DNA of 64,000 nucleotides from Gammaproteobacteria bacterium (GCA_009692305.1 SHZK01000011.1:21223-85222), one strand, 5' to 3'; numbered from the stretch's first letter, positions 8,388 to 17,721 are shown. A program made the numbers and translations. Notes: generated from the letters alone by a model not told the origin.

Positions 8388-9158
8388 GTGGCCAGCATTT
8401 CCACCCAGAGCGTAACCGAAGTCCATCACTGGAATGAGTCACTGTTCAGCTTCAAAACTACCCGCGACAGCTCGCTGCGCTTCGAGAATGGACACTTCGT
8501 GATGGTGGGTCTGCCGATCGACGGCAAACCGCTGCTGCGTGCCTACTCCATCGCCAGCCCTAACTACGAGAATGAGTTGGAATTCCTCAGCATCAAGGTT
8601 GCCGATGGGGCGCTGACATCCCGCCTGCAGAACATCAAGGTAGGCGACGAGGTGTTAGTCAGCAGCAAACCCACCGGCACTATCCTCACTGACCATCTGC
8701 TGGAAGGTCGCAATCTGTACCTGATCAGCACCGGCACCGGCCTTGCCCCATTTATCAGCATCATCCAGGACCCGACTGTGTATGAGCGCTTCGACAAGAT
8801 CATTCTGACGCACGGGGTCCGCTTCAGTTCGGAGTTGGCGTATCAGGATCTGATCAAGCGACAACTGCCACAGAACGAATTCTTCGGTGAGCAGGTGCAG
8901 CAGCAGCTGATCTATTACCCAACCGTCACGCGTGAAGCGTACAGCACTACAGGACGCCTGACTGATTTGATGGCATCTAGAGAATTGTTCAAAGATGTCG
9001 GCTTGCCACAAGCCAATCCGGAACACGACCGCTTCATGATTTGCGGCAGTCCCAGCATGTTGAAAGACACCTGCCAGATTCTGGATGGGTGGGGATTCGA
9101 AGAATCCCGTCACGGACAGAAAGCACATTATGTAATAGAGCGGGCTTTCGTCGAGTAG
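8388..9158 (+). CDS. fpr: Ferredoxin-NADP(+) reductase
   Basis: A 256-residue protein starting at GTG 8388 with AGGAGA 7 bases upstream. The FAD motif RAYS (51-54) and NADP-site glycine-rich segment STGTGLAPF (about 114-122) are present, and the C-terminus YVIERAFVE matches the Pseudomonas/Azotobacter-type bacterial FPR. It transfers electrons between NADPH and ferredoxin or flavodoxin and helps in oxidative-stress recovery. Divergent LysR gene and operator-like dyad suggest inducible control. Confidence 0.95.
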   Translation: MASISTQSVTEVHHWNESLFSFKTTRDSSLRFENGHFVMVGLPIDGKPLLRAYSIASPNYENELEFLSIKVADGALTSRLQNIKVGDEVLVSSKPTGTILTDHLLEGRNLYLISTGTGLAPFISIIQDPTVYERFDKIILTHGVRFSSELAYQDLIKRQLPQNEFFGEQVQQQLIYYPTVTREAYSTTGRLTDLMASRELFKDVGLPQANPEHDRFMICGSPSMLKDTCQILDGWGFEESRHGQKAHYVIERAFVE

Positions 9159-9223
9159 CGCAGAGACACTGCAATTTAGCAACCGGTTGGATGATCGGGA
9201 TAACGACACGCGAACTGCATCAA

Positions 9224-9820
9224 TCAGGTATCAAAGATTGCAACCAGACAGCCTTTGGAGTCAGGTACATTCGACATATCCACGGTACCACCCGCCAACA
9301 CGGTATTTAGCGCATCTTTAAGATAGTGCGCGCTGGCATTGACTCGTTGTGTTTCGTAGCCCAATTGATCGTTGATAGGTCCGCGGAATAACACTGCTCT
9401 GGTTTCTGGATCAACAATAAAAACTTCGGCGGTACGTTCCGCGCCCAGCGCCTTCGCCAACACCTGACCTTCGTCCTTTAGAATCGGGAAGTCGATACCA
9501 AACTCTTCCGCTTCCTCGGCAATCCGCTTTGGGTTGTCCTGAATATTGGAATTGAACATCAGAAAGCCGACATTGTTGTCGCTGAATTCGTCGCGCACTT
9601 CACGGTAATTGGGTAAGGCGATGCGTGCGATTGGGCAGCCGACACCCTGTACATAAAATACAAGCAGGTCCTTATCGGCATATTGCGCCAGCGAATGTGT
9701 CTTGCCTGATTGATCAGTGAGCTCAAATTCCGGCATCGAGCGCAACCATTCGTCTGCAGTCGCACTCATCGATAGCAAGGTAATAACGGTAGCAACGAGT
9801 AATTGGCCTGGTAATTTCAT
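9224..9820 (-). CDS. Secreted redoxin-domain protein
   Basis: A 198-residue protein with a signal peptide (about 1-22, cut near SATADE). It has a peroxiredoxin/thioredoxin-like fold: FELTDQSGKTHSL, then a single-cysteine motif GVGCPIAR (Cys62), FPILKDE, AEVFIVDP and FRGPINDQ. A second cysteine (Cys191) lies in a C-terminal KGCLVA segment. The pair may act as peroxidatic and resolving cysteines. It is related to the N-terminal domain of the copper monooxygenase fusion at 2205-3920, which has lost both cysteines. The neighbours are fpr (convergent) and an RND operon (divergent). Confidence 0.85.
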   Translation of the reverse strand: MKLPGQLLVATVITLLSMSATADEWLRSMPEFELTDQSGKTHSLAQYADKDLLVFYVQGVGCPIARIALPNYREVRDEFSDNNVGFLMFNSNIQDNPKRIAEEAEEFGIDFPILKDEGQVLAKALGAERTAEVFIVDPETRAVLFRGPINDQLGYETQRVNASAHYLKDALNTVLAGGTVDMSNVPDSKGCLVAIFDT

Positions 9821-10326
9821 CTAATGACTCCTTCGCTTGAACTTTGTGGTCCGGATCAAACTGATCACACCGACTTCGATTTATCCTGACTGTTCGGATT
9901 GTGCCCGTCGTATTGCAAACTTCTTGCAGTGGGACAATGCCGTATCTGGGAAGAATAGTAGCAGCATAGTCGTTAGTCGCCCAGCACGACGTTCCAGTTG
10001 TCACAGAAAATTGCAATGAAAGCGGCGCCGCTTGAAGTTCGCATAGCTCAATTAAAGTTACATGAAAACAGAGAGTTACACGATATCAGCAGGCGAGGAA
10101 TTAGTAACTAATAAATTCTGCCCCGAGCTGGGTCAATTGCAGATATTGAGACCGCAATGCCCAGGCACTTAAGGCCACCTGGGCAGCAGCTGGTTCCGGA
10201 TTTAATTACCCTGGTAATGTGGTTGAGCGAGCGGCCGAGATCGAAAATCAAACTTGAAACACGTATAGTGAGTGCCTCGTCTGGTCAATACTGACGGCAC
10301 TTCAACATTCATTCTCAGGACTTTAA
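9821..10326. other. Intergenic region upstream of two divergent genes
   Basis: About 500 bases with no supported gene. Two small symmetric sequences are visible: a GCCCAGG/CCTGGGC hairpin (around 10157-10182) and the palindrome ATTACC-CT-GGTAAT at 10205-10218, about 110 bases before the RND gene. The latter could be an operator; nothing else supports it. Confidence 0.4.
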
Positions 10327-12816
10327 ATGCTCGCGCAACTCACCCGAATCTACACCAACCTCGTCTTTGGCAAACCCATCCTGGTGCTACTGCTGCTATT
10401 CGCAGTTGCCGCCGTTTTTTCCTATCAGGCACAATATTTCCGACTGGATGCGTCCGCTGATTCACTGCTGCTCGAAGGCGACGTCGACCTGGAGTATTCG
10501 CGCTTTATCAATAATCGCTTCGGTGTCCGGGATTCAGTAATTGTTGCCTACACGCCGCTCCAGGGGGAACTGTTTTCCAGGGAAGTAGTGGACCGGCTCA
10601 CCCTGTTGCGTAATGACCTGCTGGCGGTGGAACGGGTGGAAGCAGTGGACAGCATTCTTAATGTGCCAGTCTTTCTGGATACGCCGTTGACGGGCATCTC
10701 CGAGGATTACCTCTCACTGCTGGATTCAGAATTGGATTTGGCAGTGGCGCAAGCTGAGCTCGTTGCCAGCCCGGTGTTCAGTAATGCTGTGGTAAGTCCC
10801 GATGGCAAGACCGCCGGCATGCTCGTCAGCTTCGCGCCCGACGAGCGACTTAAAGCGCTCCTGCTGCGTCGCACCGAATTACGTAATGGAGAAGCTGCAG
10901 GCACGTTGACTGCGGCGGAGCGCAGCGAGTTGCGTCAGGTAGAAACAGATTATTCGGCGTATACAGTCGAGACCGGCGAGCGCCAGACCCAAACCATCGC
11001 GCGCATCCGCGGCATTCTGGATAATTATCGTGCTGACGCCCAGATTTATCTCGGTGGCGCACCGATGATAGCAGACGATCTGGTCACCTTTGTGCGTGGC
11101 GATCTCAGCAGTTTCAGTTACGGTGTGCTGGCGTTCATTATCATTGCGCTTGGCTTTATCTTTCGCAGAGTAAGATGGGTCGTATTGCCGCTCGCGTGCT
11201 GCGCCGTCGCGGCCATTATCATGATCGGCTTTCTTGGCTACATGGACTGGCGAGTAACGGTTGTCTCCTCCAATTTCATTTCCTTGCTTTTGATTATTAC
11301 TATTTCACTCACTGTCCATCTCACCGTGCGTTATCGCGAGTTGCGCGCCACTCGCCACTACAGCAACCATAGCAAACTGCTGCGGCACAGTGTGCTCAGT
11401 ATGTACAAACCTTGCCTGTATACCGCACTCACCACCGCAGTCGCGTTCGGGTCGCTGGTAATCAGTGGCATTTCTCCCATCATTTCTTTTGGCTGGATGA
11501 TGGTAATGGGAGTAACCGTGGCGCTAACTGTTGTATTCCTGATGTTTCCCGCAGTTGTGACCATGCTGCCAGTGATTGCGGCACCGGCACCGACAAAGGC
11601 ACCGGCAAAGGTGAAGATGAACCTGACTGCCGCGCTGGCGGCACTCACCGACAAACTCAAAAATGGCACGCTCTACATTTACGCAGCGATTCTCCTGCTG
11701 AGCATTATTGGACTGGCACGACTGGAAGTTGAAAACAGCTTCATTGACTATTTTAGGGAAAAGACCGAGATCTATCAGGGCATGACCCTGTTTGACGAAA
11801 AATTGGGCGGGACACTGTCATTCGACATGATCGTGGATCTGCCGGAAGCAGCCGCGGAGAGCGATGACGGTTTTGATGATGGTTTTGGTGATGACTTTGG
11901 CGACAGTACCAGTGACGAAGCGTATTGGTTCACAGCGCCTAAGATGAATCTGATCGAAGACATCCACAGTTATCTCGATAATGACCCCCAAACCGGCAAG
12001 GTGCTTTCTTTCGGCGCGGTCGTTCAACTGGCGGAAAAACTCAATAGTTATGAGCCCATTGATGGCTTGCTGTGGGCTTTGCTGTATTCACGAATTCCGG
12101 AAACTCTTAAAGTTTCAGTACTGAATCCATTCGTCTCCATAGAATATAACCAATTGCGTTTCAATGTGCGTGTGCCCGAGTCTGATCCTACTCTGCGCCG
12201 CAACGAGTTGCTGGAAAGACTTGAAACCGGAGTGGAACAGCAATTCGGTTTTAGCGACGAGCAGGTGCAGGTTACTGGTATTCTGGTGTTATATAACAAT
12301 GTGCTGCAGAGTCTCTACAACTCCCAGATTTTGACACTGGGAGTGGTCATGTTTGTCATCATGTTGATGTTCCTGACACTGTTTCAATCATTCAAGATCG
12401 CCGTCATCTGCATTACCCCGAATGCCATTGCGGCAGCATTCGTGCTCGGTGTCATGGGATGGCTTGGACTGCCTCTGGATATCATGACAATCACGATTGC
12501 TTCGATTTCCGTCGGCATCGGTGTCGACAATACGATTCACTATATGCATCGTTTCAAGCGCGAATTCCCGCGTTTCGGCAATTATCGCAACACTATGTAT
12601 TTCTGTCATAACAGCATTGGTCGTGCCATGTACTTCACCACTCTGACGATAGTTGCCGGATTTTCGATTCTGGCGCTGTCGAATTTTATTCCCACAATCG
12701 TGTTTGGGCTATTAACCAGCATGGCTATGATGGTTGCGCTCGTAGGGGCGCTTACCCTGTTGCCGCAACTGCTCATAGCATTCAAACCGCTGGGTGGCGA
12801 AACAAAAGTAGATTAA
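10327..12816 (+). CDS. RND/MMPL superfamily exporter
   Basis: An 829-residue RND protein beginning directly with a membrane helix (GKPILVLLLLFAVAAVF). Two halves each have a periplasmic loop followed by a bundle of helices. The periplasmic part of the second half holds a run of Asp and Gly (about 515-535, DDGFDDGFGDDFGD) that may bind cations or be a flexible linker. SVGIGVDNTIHYMHRFKRE near residue 730 is the helix-4-type motif of the MMPL branch. It likely exports or shuttles lipids; substrate unknown. It is a second, distinct copy besides the one at 5067-7490. A small cytochrome gene follows after 19 bases. Confidence 0.87.
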   Translation: MLAQLTRIYTNLVFGKPILVLLLLFAVAAVFSYQAQYFRLDASADSLLLEGDVDLEYSRFINNRFGVRDSVIVAYTPLQGELFSREVVDRLTLLRNDLLAVERVEAVDSILNVPVFLDTPLTGISEDYLSLLDSELDLAVAQAELVASPVFSNAVVSPDGKTAGMLVSFAPDERLKALLLRRTELRNGEAAGTLTAAERSELRQVETDYSAYTVETGERQTQTIARIRGILDNYRADAQIYLGGAPMIADDLVTFVRGDLSSFSYGVLAFIIIALGFIFRRVRWVVLPLACCAVAAIIMIGFLGYMDWRVTVVSSNFISLLLIITISLTVHLTVRYRELRATRHYSNHSKLLRHSVLSMYKPCLYTALTTAVAFGSLVISGISPIISFGWMMVMGVTVALTVVFLMFPAVVTMLPVIAAPAPTKAPAKVKMNLTAALAALTDKLKNGTLYIYAAILLLSIIGLARLEVENSFIDYFREKTEIYQGMTLFDEKLGGTLSFDMIVDLPEAAAESDDGFDDGFGDDFGDSTSDEAYWFTAPKMNLIEDIHSYLDNDPQTGKVLSFGAVVQLAEKLNSYEPIDGLLWALLYSRIPETLKVSVLNPFVSIEYNQLRFNVRVPESDPTLRRNELLERLETGVEQQFGFSDEQVQVTGILVLYNNVLQSLYNSQILTLGVVMFVIMLMFLTLFQSFKIAVICITPNAIAAAFVLGVMGWLGLPLDIMTITIASISVGIGVDNTIHYMHRFKREFPRFGNYRNTMYFCHNSIGRAMYFTTLTIVAGFSILALSNFIPTIVFGLLTSMAMMVALVGALTLLPQLLIAFKPLGGETKVD

Positions 12817-12835
12817 TTGTTGGCGAGCATTCTCA

Positions 12836-13222
12836 ATGAAGCTAGCTCGGTTACTTGCGATTGCGCTATGTGTCCTGACAGCTTGCACTGAAGAACCGGT
12901 GGTCGAGGTGATTGCGGACGCGGAATTAACTGTAGTTGCAGCCTATATGGCGAGCCCACAAGCGGTAGCCAGGGGCGAGGCGCTGTTCAAGGGAAGTTGC
13001 GCCGAGTATTGCCACAATGTATTACCCATTGAGACAGATGCCAGCTTTTTGTTCGCGTGTGAATGGCTGCAGGAAACTGATAACGCAGCCATAGCAGAAA
13101 CGATTAGGAGCGGCATTCCGAATACACGCATGGTAGGATTCGGCTCGAATTTTCCAGAAGGAGATGCTGATCTCTGGAAGCTGATTGCATATTTGCGCGT
13201 CAATCAGACGCCTTGCGCTTAA
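12836..13222 (+). CDS. c-type cytochrome lipoprotein with CX3CH haem motif
   Basis: A 128-residue protein with a lipoprotein signal (lipobox LTAC). The haem site reads CAEYCH (Cys55, Cys59, His60), with three rather than two residues between the cysteines. The rest fits a small class I cytochrome c: GEALFKGSC before the haem, and an RMVGFG segment offering a Met ligand before the C-terminal LWKLIAYLR helix. It follows the RND gene after 19 bases and is probably co-transcribed. A redox partner role in the periplasm is likely; partner unknown. Confidence 0.8.
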   Translation: MKLARLLAIALCVLTACTEEPVVEVIADAELTVVAAYMASPQAVARGEALFKGSCAEYCHNVLPIETDASFLFACEWLQETDNAAIAETIRSGIPNTRMVGFGSNFPEGDADLWKLIAYLRVNQTPCA

Positions 13223-13307
13223 GCAGTCACCGGGGCAATCAATTCAGCATTAGCCAGACGCATTAAATTAATTCAGTAATTCTCATTCAGTACAGTAGAG
13301 GTTTGTA

Positions 13308-13910
13308 ATGCTCGTAAATGCTCCAGCACAAAACGAAAAAGACGAAAAAGACACAAAGTCACCAGCTCCATCTGCATTCATGGATGAGAAGTTGTTCAAG
13401 TCTCGCTCCATTACCATCTTCGGTGAGATCAATGACAAGCTGGCGCGATCGGTAACTGAAAAGTTGTTGGCCCTGTCCGCTGAAAGTGATGCCCCGATTT
13501 CAATTTATGTCAGCTCTCCAGGTGGGCATGTTGAATCCGGTGACGTAGTGTATGACATGATCAAATTTATAAAACCGACAGTGAAAGTTATTGGTACGGG
13601 CTGGGTCGCCAGTGCCGCCACGACGATTTATCTCGCGGCCGCCAAAGAGAATCGATTCTCGTTACCGAATACCCGTTTCCTTGTGCATCAGCCTTCCGGT
13701 GGATCTATGGGTGATGCGACCGATATCGCCATTCAGGCGCAACAGATTGTGAAGATGCGTACTCGCATCAACAAGTTGATTGCCATGGAAACCGGACAGC
13801 CACTGGAGCGAGTCGCGAAAGACACTGATCGGGATTATTGGATGACAGTGGAAGAAGCGATTGAGTATGGCATTGTCAGCAAGGTAGTGCGCTCGATATC
13901 CGAAATTTGA
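13308..13910 (+). CDS. ClpP-like serine protease
   Basis: A 200-residue ClpP-family protein. The catalytic triad can be placed at Ser102 (GWVASAAT), His127 (FLVHQPSGG) and Asp172 (AKDTDRDYW). It has a charged N-terminal extension (about residues 1-25) in place of the usual ClpP propeptide. No clpX or clpA lies nearby. It resembles the second ClpP paralogue of pseudomonads more than the clpP of the clpPX operon; this comparison is from memory. It would form ring-shaped proteolytic chambers in the cytoplasm; partner ATPase unknown. Confidence 0.85.
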   Translation: MLVNAPAQNEKDEKDTKSPAPSAFMDEKLFKSRSITIFGEINDKLARSVTEKLLALSAESDAPISIYVSSPGGHVESGDVVYDMIKFIKPTVKVIGTGWVASAATTIYLAAAKENRFSLPNTRFLVHQPSGGSMGDATDIAIQAQQIVKMRTRINKLIAMETGQPLERVAKDTDRDYWMTVEEAIEYGIVSKVVRSISEI

Positions 13911-13920
13911 CTTGCTTGAC

Positions 13921-14319
13921 CTAGTCCGGTTCGACTCTGCGAAAAACCGCCTGACGGCCTTTCGCAAGTGCACACACCACCATGAACTCTGGTATGCAGG
14001 TGGCGGCGAACGCGACAGCGGTGTTCGCATCCACCAGCTCAGCCTGAATGATGCCGGTGACACCTGCATATTCCACGGCAACAGTAACGATATTGCCATC
14101 CACCTTGCCGTCCTGGTTACTCCATTCGAAACCCATGGATTCTATCTGCGTCACTTGCAGGATGCCGTCCGCGACCTGCACCCCAATCGCGAACAGCGTA
14201 CCTTCCGAGTTCCACACCCCATTCCAATGCTGCGACAGATCTTCCTGCGCATGAGTGGGCGTGGCTGTCGCGAGCAAGCAGAGCAGGCAGAGGCTGCGCC
14301 AACGGGTAAACAATCGCAT
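13921..14319 (-). CDS. Hypothetical secreted protein
   Basis: About 132 residues beginning with a signal peptide (MRLFTRWRSLCLLCLLATATPTHAQ). The ATG at 14319 was chosen; a TTG at 14331 adds four residues and would overlap the NnrU stop. The mature part is a short beta-rich domain with HWNGVWNSEGTLFAIGVQ at its start and two cysteines (in ATCIPEFMVVCAL) that may pair. No family recognised. It directly follows the NnrU-like gene and is probably in the same transcript. Confidence 0.6.
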   Translation of the reverse strand: MRLFTRWRSLCLLCLLATATPTHAQEDLSQHWNGVWNSEGTLFAIGVQVADGILQVTQIESMGFEWSNQDGKVDGNIVTVAVEYAGVTGIIQAELVDANTAVAFAATCIPEFMVVCALAKGRQAVFRRVEPD

Positions 14320-14323
14320 CGAA

Positions 14324-14884
14324 TTATTCAAAGTTCAAACCCACTCCAAAAAGCTGACCGTGATAAATGCTGATCACCACGTAAAATACCAGACCCGTTG
14401 CCAGAGCAACACCGTCCCACAAGATTGAAACTGGCCGGTCCACTACCGGTACGGTAAACCCGCGCACCACAAATTTGCAACCTGACCATAGAGTGATTGT
14501 GCCAAACAACAGCATGGAGGCCAGATCGCCATTGGACCATAGATGGGACAATCCCCATAGAGTCACTCCCAACAACATGGGATTGCGCAGTTGTCTGCGC
14601 AGATGGCTCATGGGCAGGTTGCCAGCTACTACCAGGATTAGTGCTGGGATCATCAACCCGTGGCTGATATAACGCCATTCATAAAGTGGCTGCCACACCA
14701 TGCTGAAAGGTGCCTGTGACTTGCCGAGAATAATGAGTGCAAGGCCGGCCAGAGCCACCACACTATAAATACCCTTATAGGCTCCGATCGAAGGCAGGGC
14801 GCGGATCAGGGCATCGCGTAGCCCCATCTCTCGCAGCATGTGAGGGACCGTGAATAACACCAGTCCGGTAATCAATATCCACAT
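14324..14884 (-). CDS. NnrU family membrane protein
   Basis: A 186-residue protein starting at ATG 14884 (MWILITGLVLFTVPHMLREM); the longer ORF upstream codes for a non-hydrophobic stretch and was rejected. Five to six membrane helices, with the NnrU-type segments YKGIYSVVALAGLALI and HLWSNGDLASMLLFG. NnrU proteins were named from denitrification gene clusters; some relatives are linked to isoprenoid or haem-related enzymes. No denitrification genes are visible here, so the role is unclear. Confidence 0.82.
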   Translation of the reverse strand: MWILITGLVLFTVPHMLREMGLRDALIRALPSIGAYKGIYSVVALAGLALIILGKSQAPFSMVWQPLYEWRYISHGLMIPALILVVAGNLPMSHLRRQLRNPMLLGVTLWGLSHLWSNGDLASMLLFGTITLWSGCKFVVRGFTVPVVDRPVSILWDGVALATGLVFYVVISIYHGQLFGVGLNFE

Positions 14885-15002
14885 GTGAGCTCTGCCCCGA
14901 TGTTGTCTGAGGCAGAAGTGTAGCACGGAGCGAACTCGTTCCTTTGCATGTACCTGGCGCGAGCAGCTACTGGAGAAATTTGCATTGCTGGCTTGACGCA
15001 TA

Positions 15003-15024
15003 ATTAATTAAATGTTTAATTAAT
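15003..15024. promoter_or_regulatory. Perfect palindrome upstream of tetR operon, probable operator
   Basis: Two exact 10-bp arms, ATTAATTAAA and TTTAATTAAT, around TG. It lies 53 bases upstream of the TetR-family gene in the gap before the divergent NnrU gene. Size, symmetry and position are typical of a TetR-family operator. Direct binding is inference. Confidence 0.7.
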
Positions 15025-15077
15025 AACTAATGGACGCTCAGGATTGACCAGCGAGCCAGAACTGCAGGACCAATACT

Positions 15078-15809
15078 TTGATGAAGGCGAAGCCAGCCAA
15101 CACCACCAAACATGCCAGCAAAACGGCAGCAGGCGTAAAAACCAGGTCCGGTCTTGGGCGACCCAGTGGTGGCGACAGTGAGCGAGTGCGTGCGGAGCTG
15201 CTGCAGGCTGCGCGGAGTCTGTTCCTCAGCAATGAATTCAAGGCCGTATCGATTCGCCAGATTGCGGACTGTGCTGGAGTCAATGGCGCCATGGTGAGTT
15301 ATTACTTTGGCGACAAACAGGGTTTGTATCTGGCGATGGTAGAGGAGTTGTTGCAGTCCCTGCAGCAAGGGTTGCAGGAATTGCAGCCAGGTTCTGCCAT
15401 GACGATCACCGGATTCAGTTCCACCTACTGCCGCTTGCTGGCGGCGAATCCATGGTGGCCAAATTTCATGGTGAGGGAAGTGTTATTCAGTGACGGCAAG
15501 ATACGTGCGGCGATCATTGAAAAAATGGGGACCATGTTTGCGCCGAAACTGCTGCAATCCATTCAACGCGAGATCACGCAGAAGCATTTTCGGACGGACC
15601 TGGATCCTCGGCTAACGCTGCTGGCAATCATGGGTATGACCGTGTTTCCGTTTATCGCCAAGCCGATGATCGAGCAAGTGCTTAAGATAAAAGTGGATGC
15701 AGCTTTCGCGGTCGCGCTGTCCACACACAACACGCAACTGTTCTTGCATGGGGCACAAATTCCTTCCCCTGCGGTTACTGCTATTTCAACCAGAGGAGGC
15801 AAGGTATGA
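15078..15809 (+). CDS. TetR family transcriptional regulator
   Basis: A 243-residue regulator. Basic N-terminal tail (about 1-30), then a TetR HTH (LLQAARSLFLSNEFKAVSIRQIADCAGVNGAMVSYYFGDKQGLYLAMV) in the region 40-88, and a C-terminal ligand-binding domain that resembles the CecR/YbiH type. It is the first gene of a four-gene operon with an efflux membrane-fusion protein, an ABC ATPase and an ABC-2 permease, the same order as ybiH-ybhG-ybhF-ybhSR in E. coli. It overlaps the next gene by four bases (ATGA). Confidence 0.9.
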   Translation: MMKAKPANTTKHASKTAAGVKTRSGLGRPSGGDSERVRAELLQAARSLFLSNEFKAVSIRQIADCAGVNGAMVSYYFGDKQGLYLAMVEELLQSLQQGLQELQPGSAMTITGFSSTYCRLLAANPWWPNFMVREVLFSDGKIRAAIIEKMGTMFAPKLLQSIQREITQKHFRTDLDPRLTLLAIMGMTVFPFIAKPMIEQVLKIKVDAAFAVALSTHNTQLFLHGAQIPSPAVTAISTRGGKV

Positions 15810-16765
15810 AACCACACACTCTGTTCACGATCACCGCGTGCACTATGTTAATTAGCTGTGAGCAGCAGCCACTGATTGCAGTAGGTCAACTGGAATCAGA
15901 TCGGATCGAACTGGTTGCAGAATATGCCGAACCAATTACCGCAATTCTGGTTGCAGAAGGCGATGTGTTGCAGCAAGGCGTTCCGGTACTGAGTCAGACC
16001 ACCGAGCGGGTAGATATACAACTCGCTGACGCTGCTGCGAATGTGCAGCGTCTGCAAGCGTTGTTGCAGGAACAAGTAAATGGTCCGCGACCCGAGCGCT
16101 TCGCCGTCATAGATACGTCACTGAATGAGGCGGTAGTTGAGCGTGACTTTCGTGTTCGCGATCTGGAGCGGCTTGCGAGTCTGCGCGCTCGCGACCTGAC
16201 TTCGGTGGAGAGTGTGGATAATGCAAAGCGCTTGTTGGATATGGCCGCTGCGCGTGTGGAAAATTTCGCTGCGCAACTGGCTGAACTTCGGGCCGGCACA
16301 CGCCCGGAACAGATAGCTCAAACTCAGAGCCAGATTCAGCAGGCACAAGCACAGGTTGCCGCGCTGATGTTGAATCGGAATCGTCTGCAAATACTGGCAC
16401 CGGTTACGGCAATCGTAGACTCATTGCCTTTCGAGATCGGCGAGCGGCCGCGTCAGGGTGATGTGGTGGCAGTTCTACTCACGGGGACACAACCCTATGC
16501 GCGTATTTATATTCCGGAAAATGTACGCGCCTCCATTCAACCCGGATCCAGCCTGGCAGTGAGCGTGGACGGTATCGAGGGCGTGATCGAAGGTACGGTG
16601 CGACGTATAGCCAATGAGCCAAGTTTTACCCCGTATTTCGCACTCACCGAGCGCGATCGTGGTCGTCTGTCTTATGTGGCGGAGGTAGATCTGCCCGCGC
16701 AGGCAACCCGCTTGCCGGAAGGCTTGCCGGTTCAGGTTGAATTCATGCAGCCAGCGTCTAATTAG
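15806..16765 (+). CDS. HlyD/YbhG-like membrane-fusion lipoprotein
   Basis: A 319-residue periplasmic adaptor protein. The signal ends at a lipobox-like LISC, so it may be lipid-anchored. It has a biotinyl-lipoyl-like half (AEYAEPITAILVAEGDVLQQG), a long alpha-helical hairpin rich in Ala, Glu and Arg (about 70-195), the second lipoyl half (LAPVTAIVDSLPFEIGERP) and a beta-barrel. It would link the inner-membrane ABC exporter encoded downstream to the periplasm. Start overlaps the tetR stop. Confidence 0.88.
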   Translation: MKPHTLFTITACTMLISCEQQPLIAVGQLESDRIELVAEYAEPITAILVAEGDVLQQGVPVLSQTTERVDIQLADAAANVQRLQALLQEQVNGPRPERFAVIDTSLNEAVVERDFRVRDLERLASLRARDLTSVESVDNAKRLLDMAAARVENFAAQLAELRAGTRPEQIAQTQSQIQQAQAQVAALMLNRNRLQILAPVTAIVDSLPFEIGERPRQGDVVAVLLTGTQPYARIYIPENVRASIQPGSSLAVSVDGIEGVIEGTVRRIANEPSFTPYFALTERDRGRLSYVAEVDLPAQATRLPEGLPVQVEFMQPASN

Positions 16766-16776
16766 GGACTGAATCC

Positions 16777-17721
16777 ATGTTGCCATCCACTATAGCCATT
16801 TCAGCCCATGGGCTTACCCGCAAGTTTGGCAGTCTTGTGGCGGTAAACAACGTTGACCTGGAAGTTCCAACAGGAAGAATTTACGGATTTCTGGGTCCAA
16901 ACGGCTCAGGCAAATCAACCACAATACGGATGTTATGCGGATTACTGTTGCCCAGTGCGGGCTCGGCAACGGTTCTCGGTAAGGATACACGCAAGGAGGC
17001 AGAAGCACTGAAGCAGCAGATAGGCTATATGACCCAACGCTTCTCTCTGTTCGAAGACCTGACGGTAAAGGAGAACCTGCAGTTCATCAGCGAAGTCTAT
17101 GCAGTGCCACGCGCTACACGCAAAACCAGAGTGCTGGAACTGCTCAGCGAATTCCGCCTGTCAGATCAAATCAAACAACGTGCTGGAACCCTGAGTGGTG
17201 GCCAGAGACAGCGTCTGGCCCTAGCAGCGGCGACGTTGCATAAGCCCAAGATTTTGTTATTGGACGAACCAACCAGCGCGGTGGATCCGCAGAGCCGGCG
17301 TGATTTTTGGGAGACGCTGTTCGAACTCGCCGATCAGGGCACCACCATTCTCGTGTCCACGCATTACATGGACGAAGCCGCGCGTTGTCACAGCCTGGCT
17401 ATTCTGGATAGGGGCGTGAAGGTGGCGGATGGTACGCCGCGTAGTCTCGGTGAAAATATCGACACGACCGTAATCGAAGTGCAAGCTGAAGACCCGAATA
17501 GCGCTCGCCAGAGTCTGGCCAAAGAGCCGGAAATATTCAGTATCACGCAGCTGGGAATCAAGCTGCGGGTGCTGATTCCGAAACGTATTCCTGATGCCTT
17601 GCAGCTGGTGACAGCAAATCTGCAAAGGGCTTCCATCAAAGGCGTTGCTGCCGAAGTATTTCCGGATCTGGAAGATGTGTTCGTGGCCGTAACCCAGTTG
17701 CACACAAAGCAGGCAGCCTGA
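16777..17721 (+). CDS. ABC transporter ATP-binding protein
   Basis: A 314-residue ATPase with Walker A GPNGSGKST (40-48), signature LSGGQRQ (139-145), Walker B ILLLDEP (159-165) and the H-loop in VSTHYMDEA. The approximately 90-residue C-terminal extension is typical of DrrA/CcmA-type exporters. It energises the ABC-2 permease in the next gene. It starts 11 bases after the fusion-protein gene and its stop overlaps the permease start. Confidence 0.93.
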   Translation: MLPSTIAISAHGLTRKFGSLVAVNNVDLEVPTGRIYGFLGPNGSGKSTTIRMLCGLLLPSAGSATVLGKDTRKEAEALKQQIGYMTQRFSLFEDLTVKENLQFISEVYAVPRATRKTRVLELLSEFRLSDQIKQRAGTLSGGQRQRLALAAATLHKPKILLLDEPTSAVDPQSRRDFWETLFELADQGTTILVSTHYMDEAARCHSLAILDRGVKVADGTPRSLGENIDTTVIEVQAEDPNSARQSLAKEPEIFSITQLGIKLRVLIPKRIPDALQLVTANLQRASIKGVAAEVFPDLEDVFVAVTQLHTKQAA

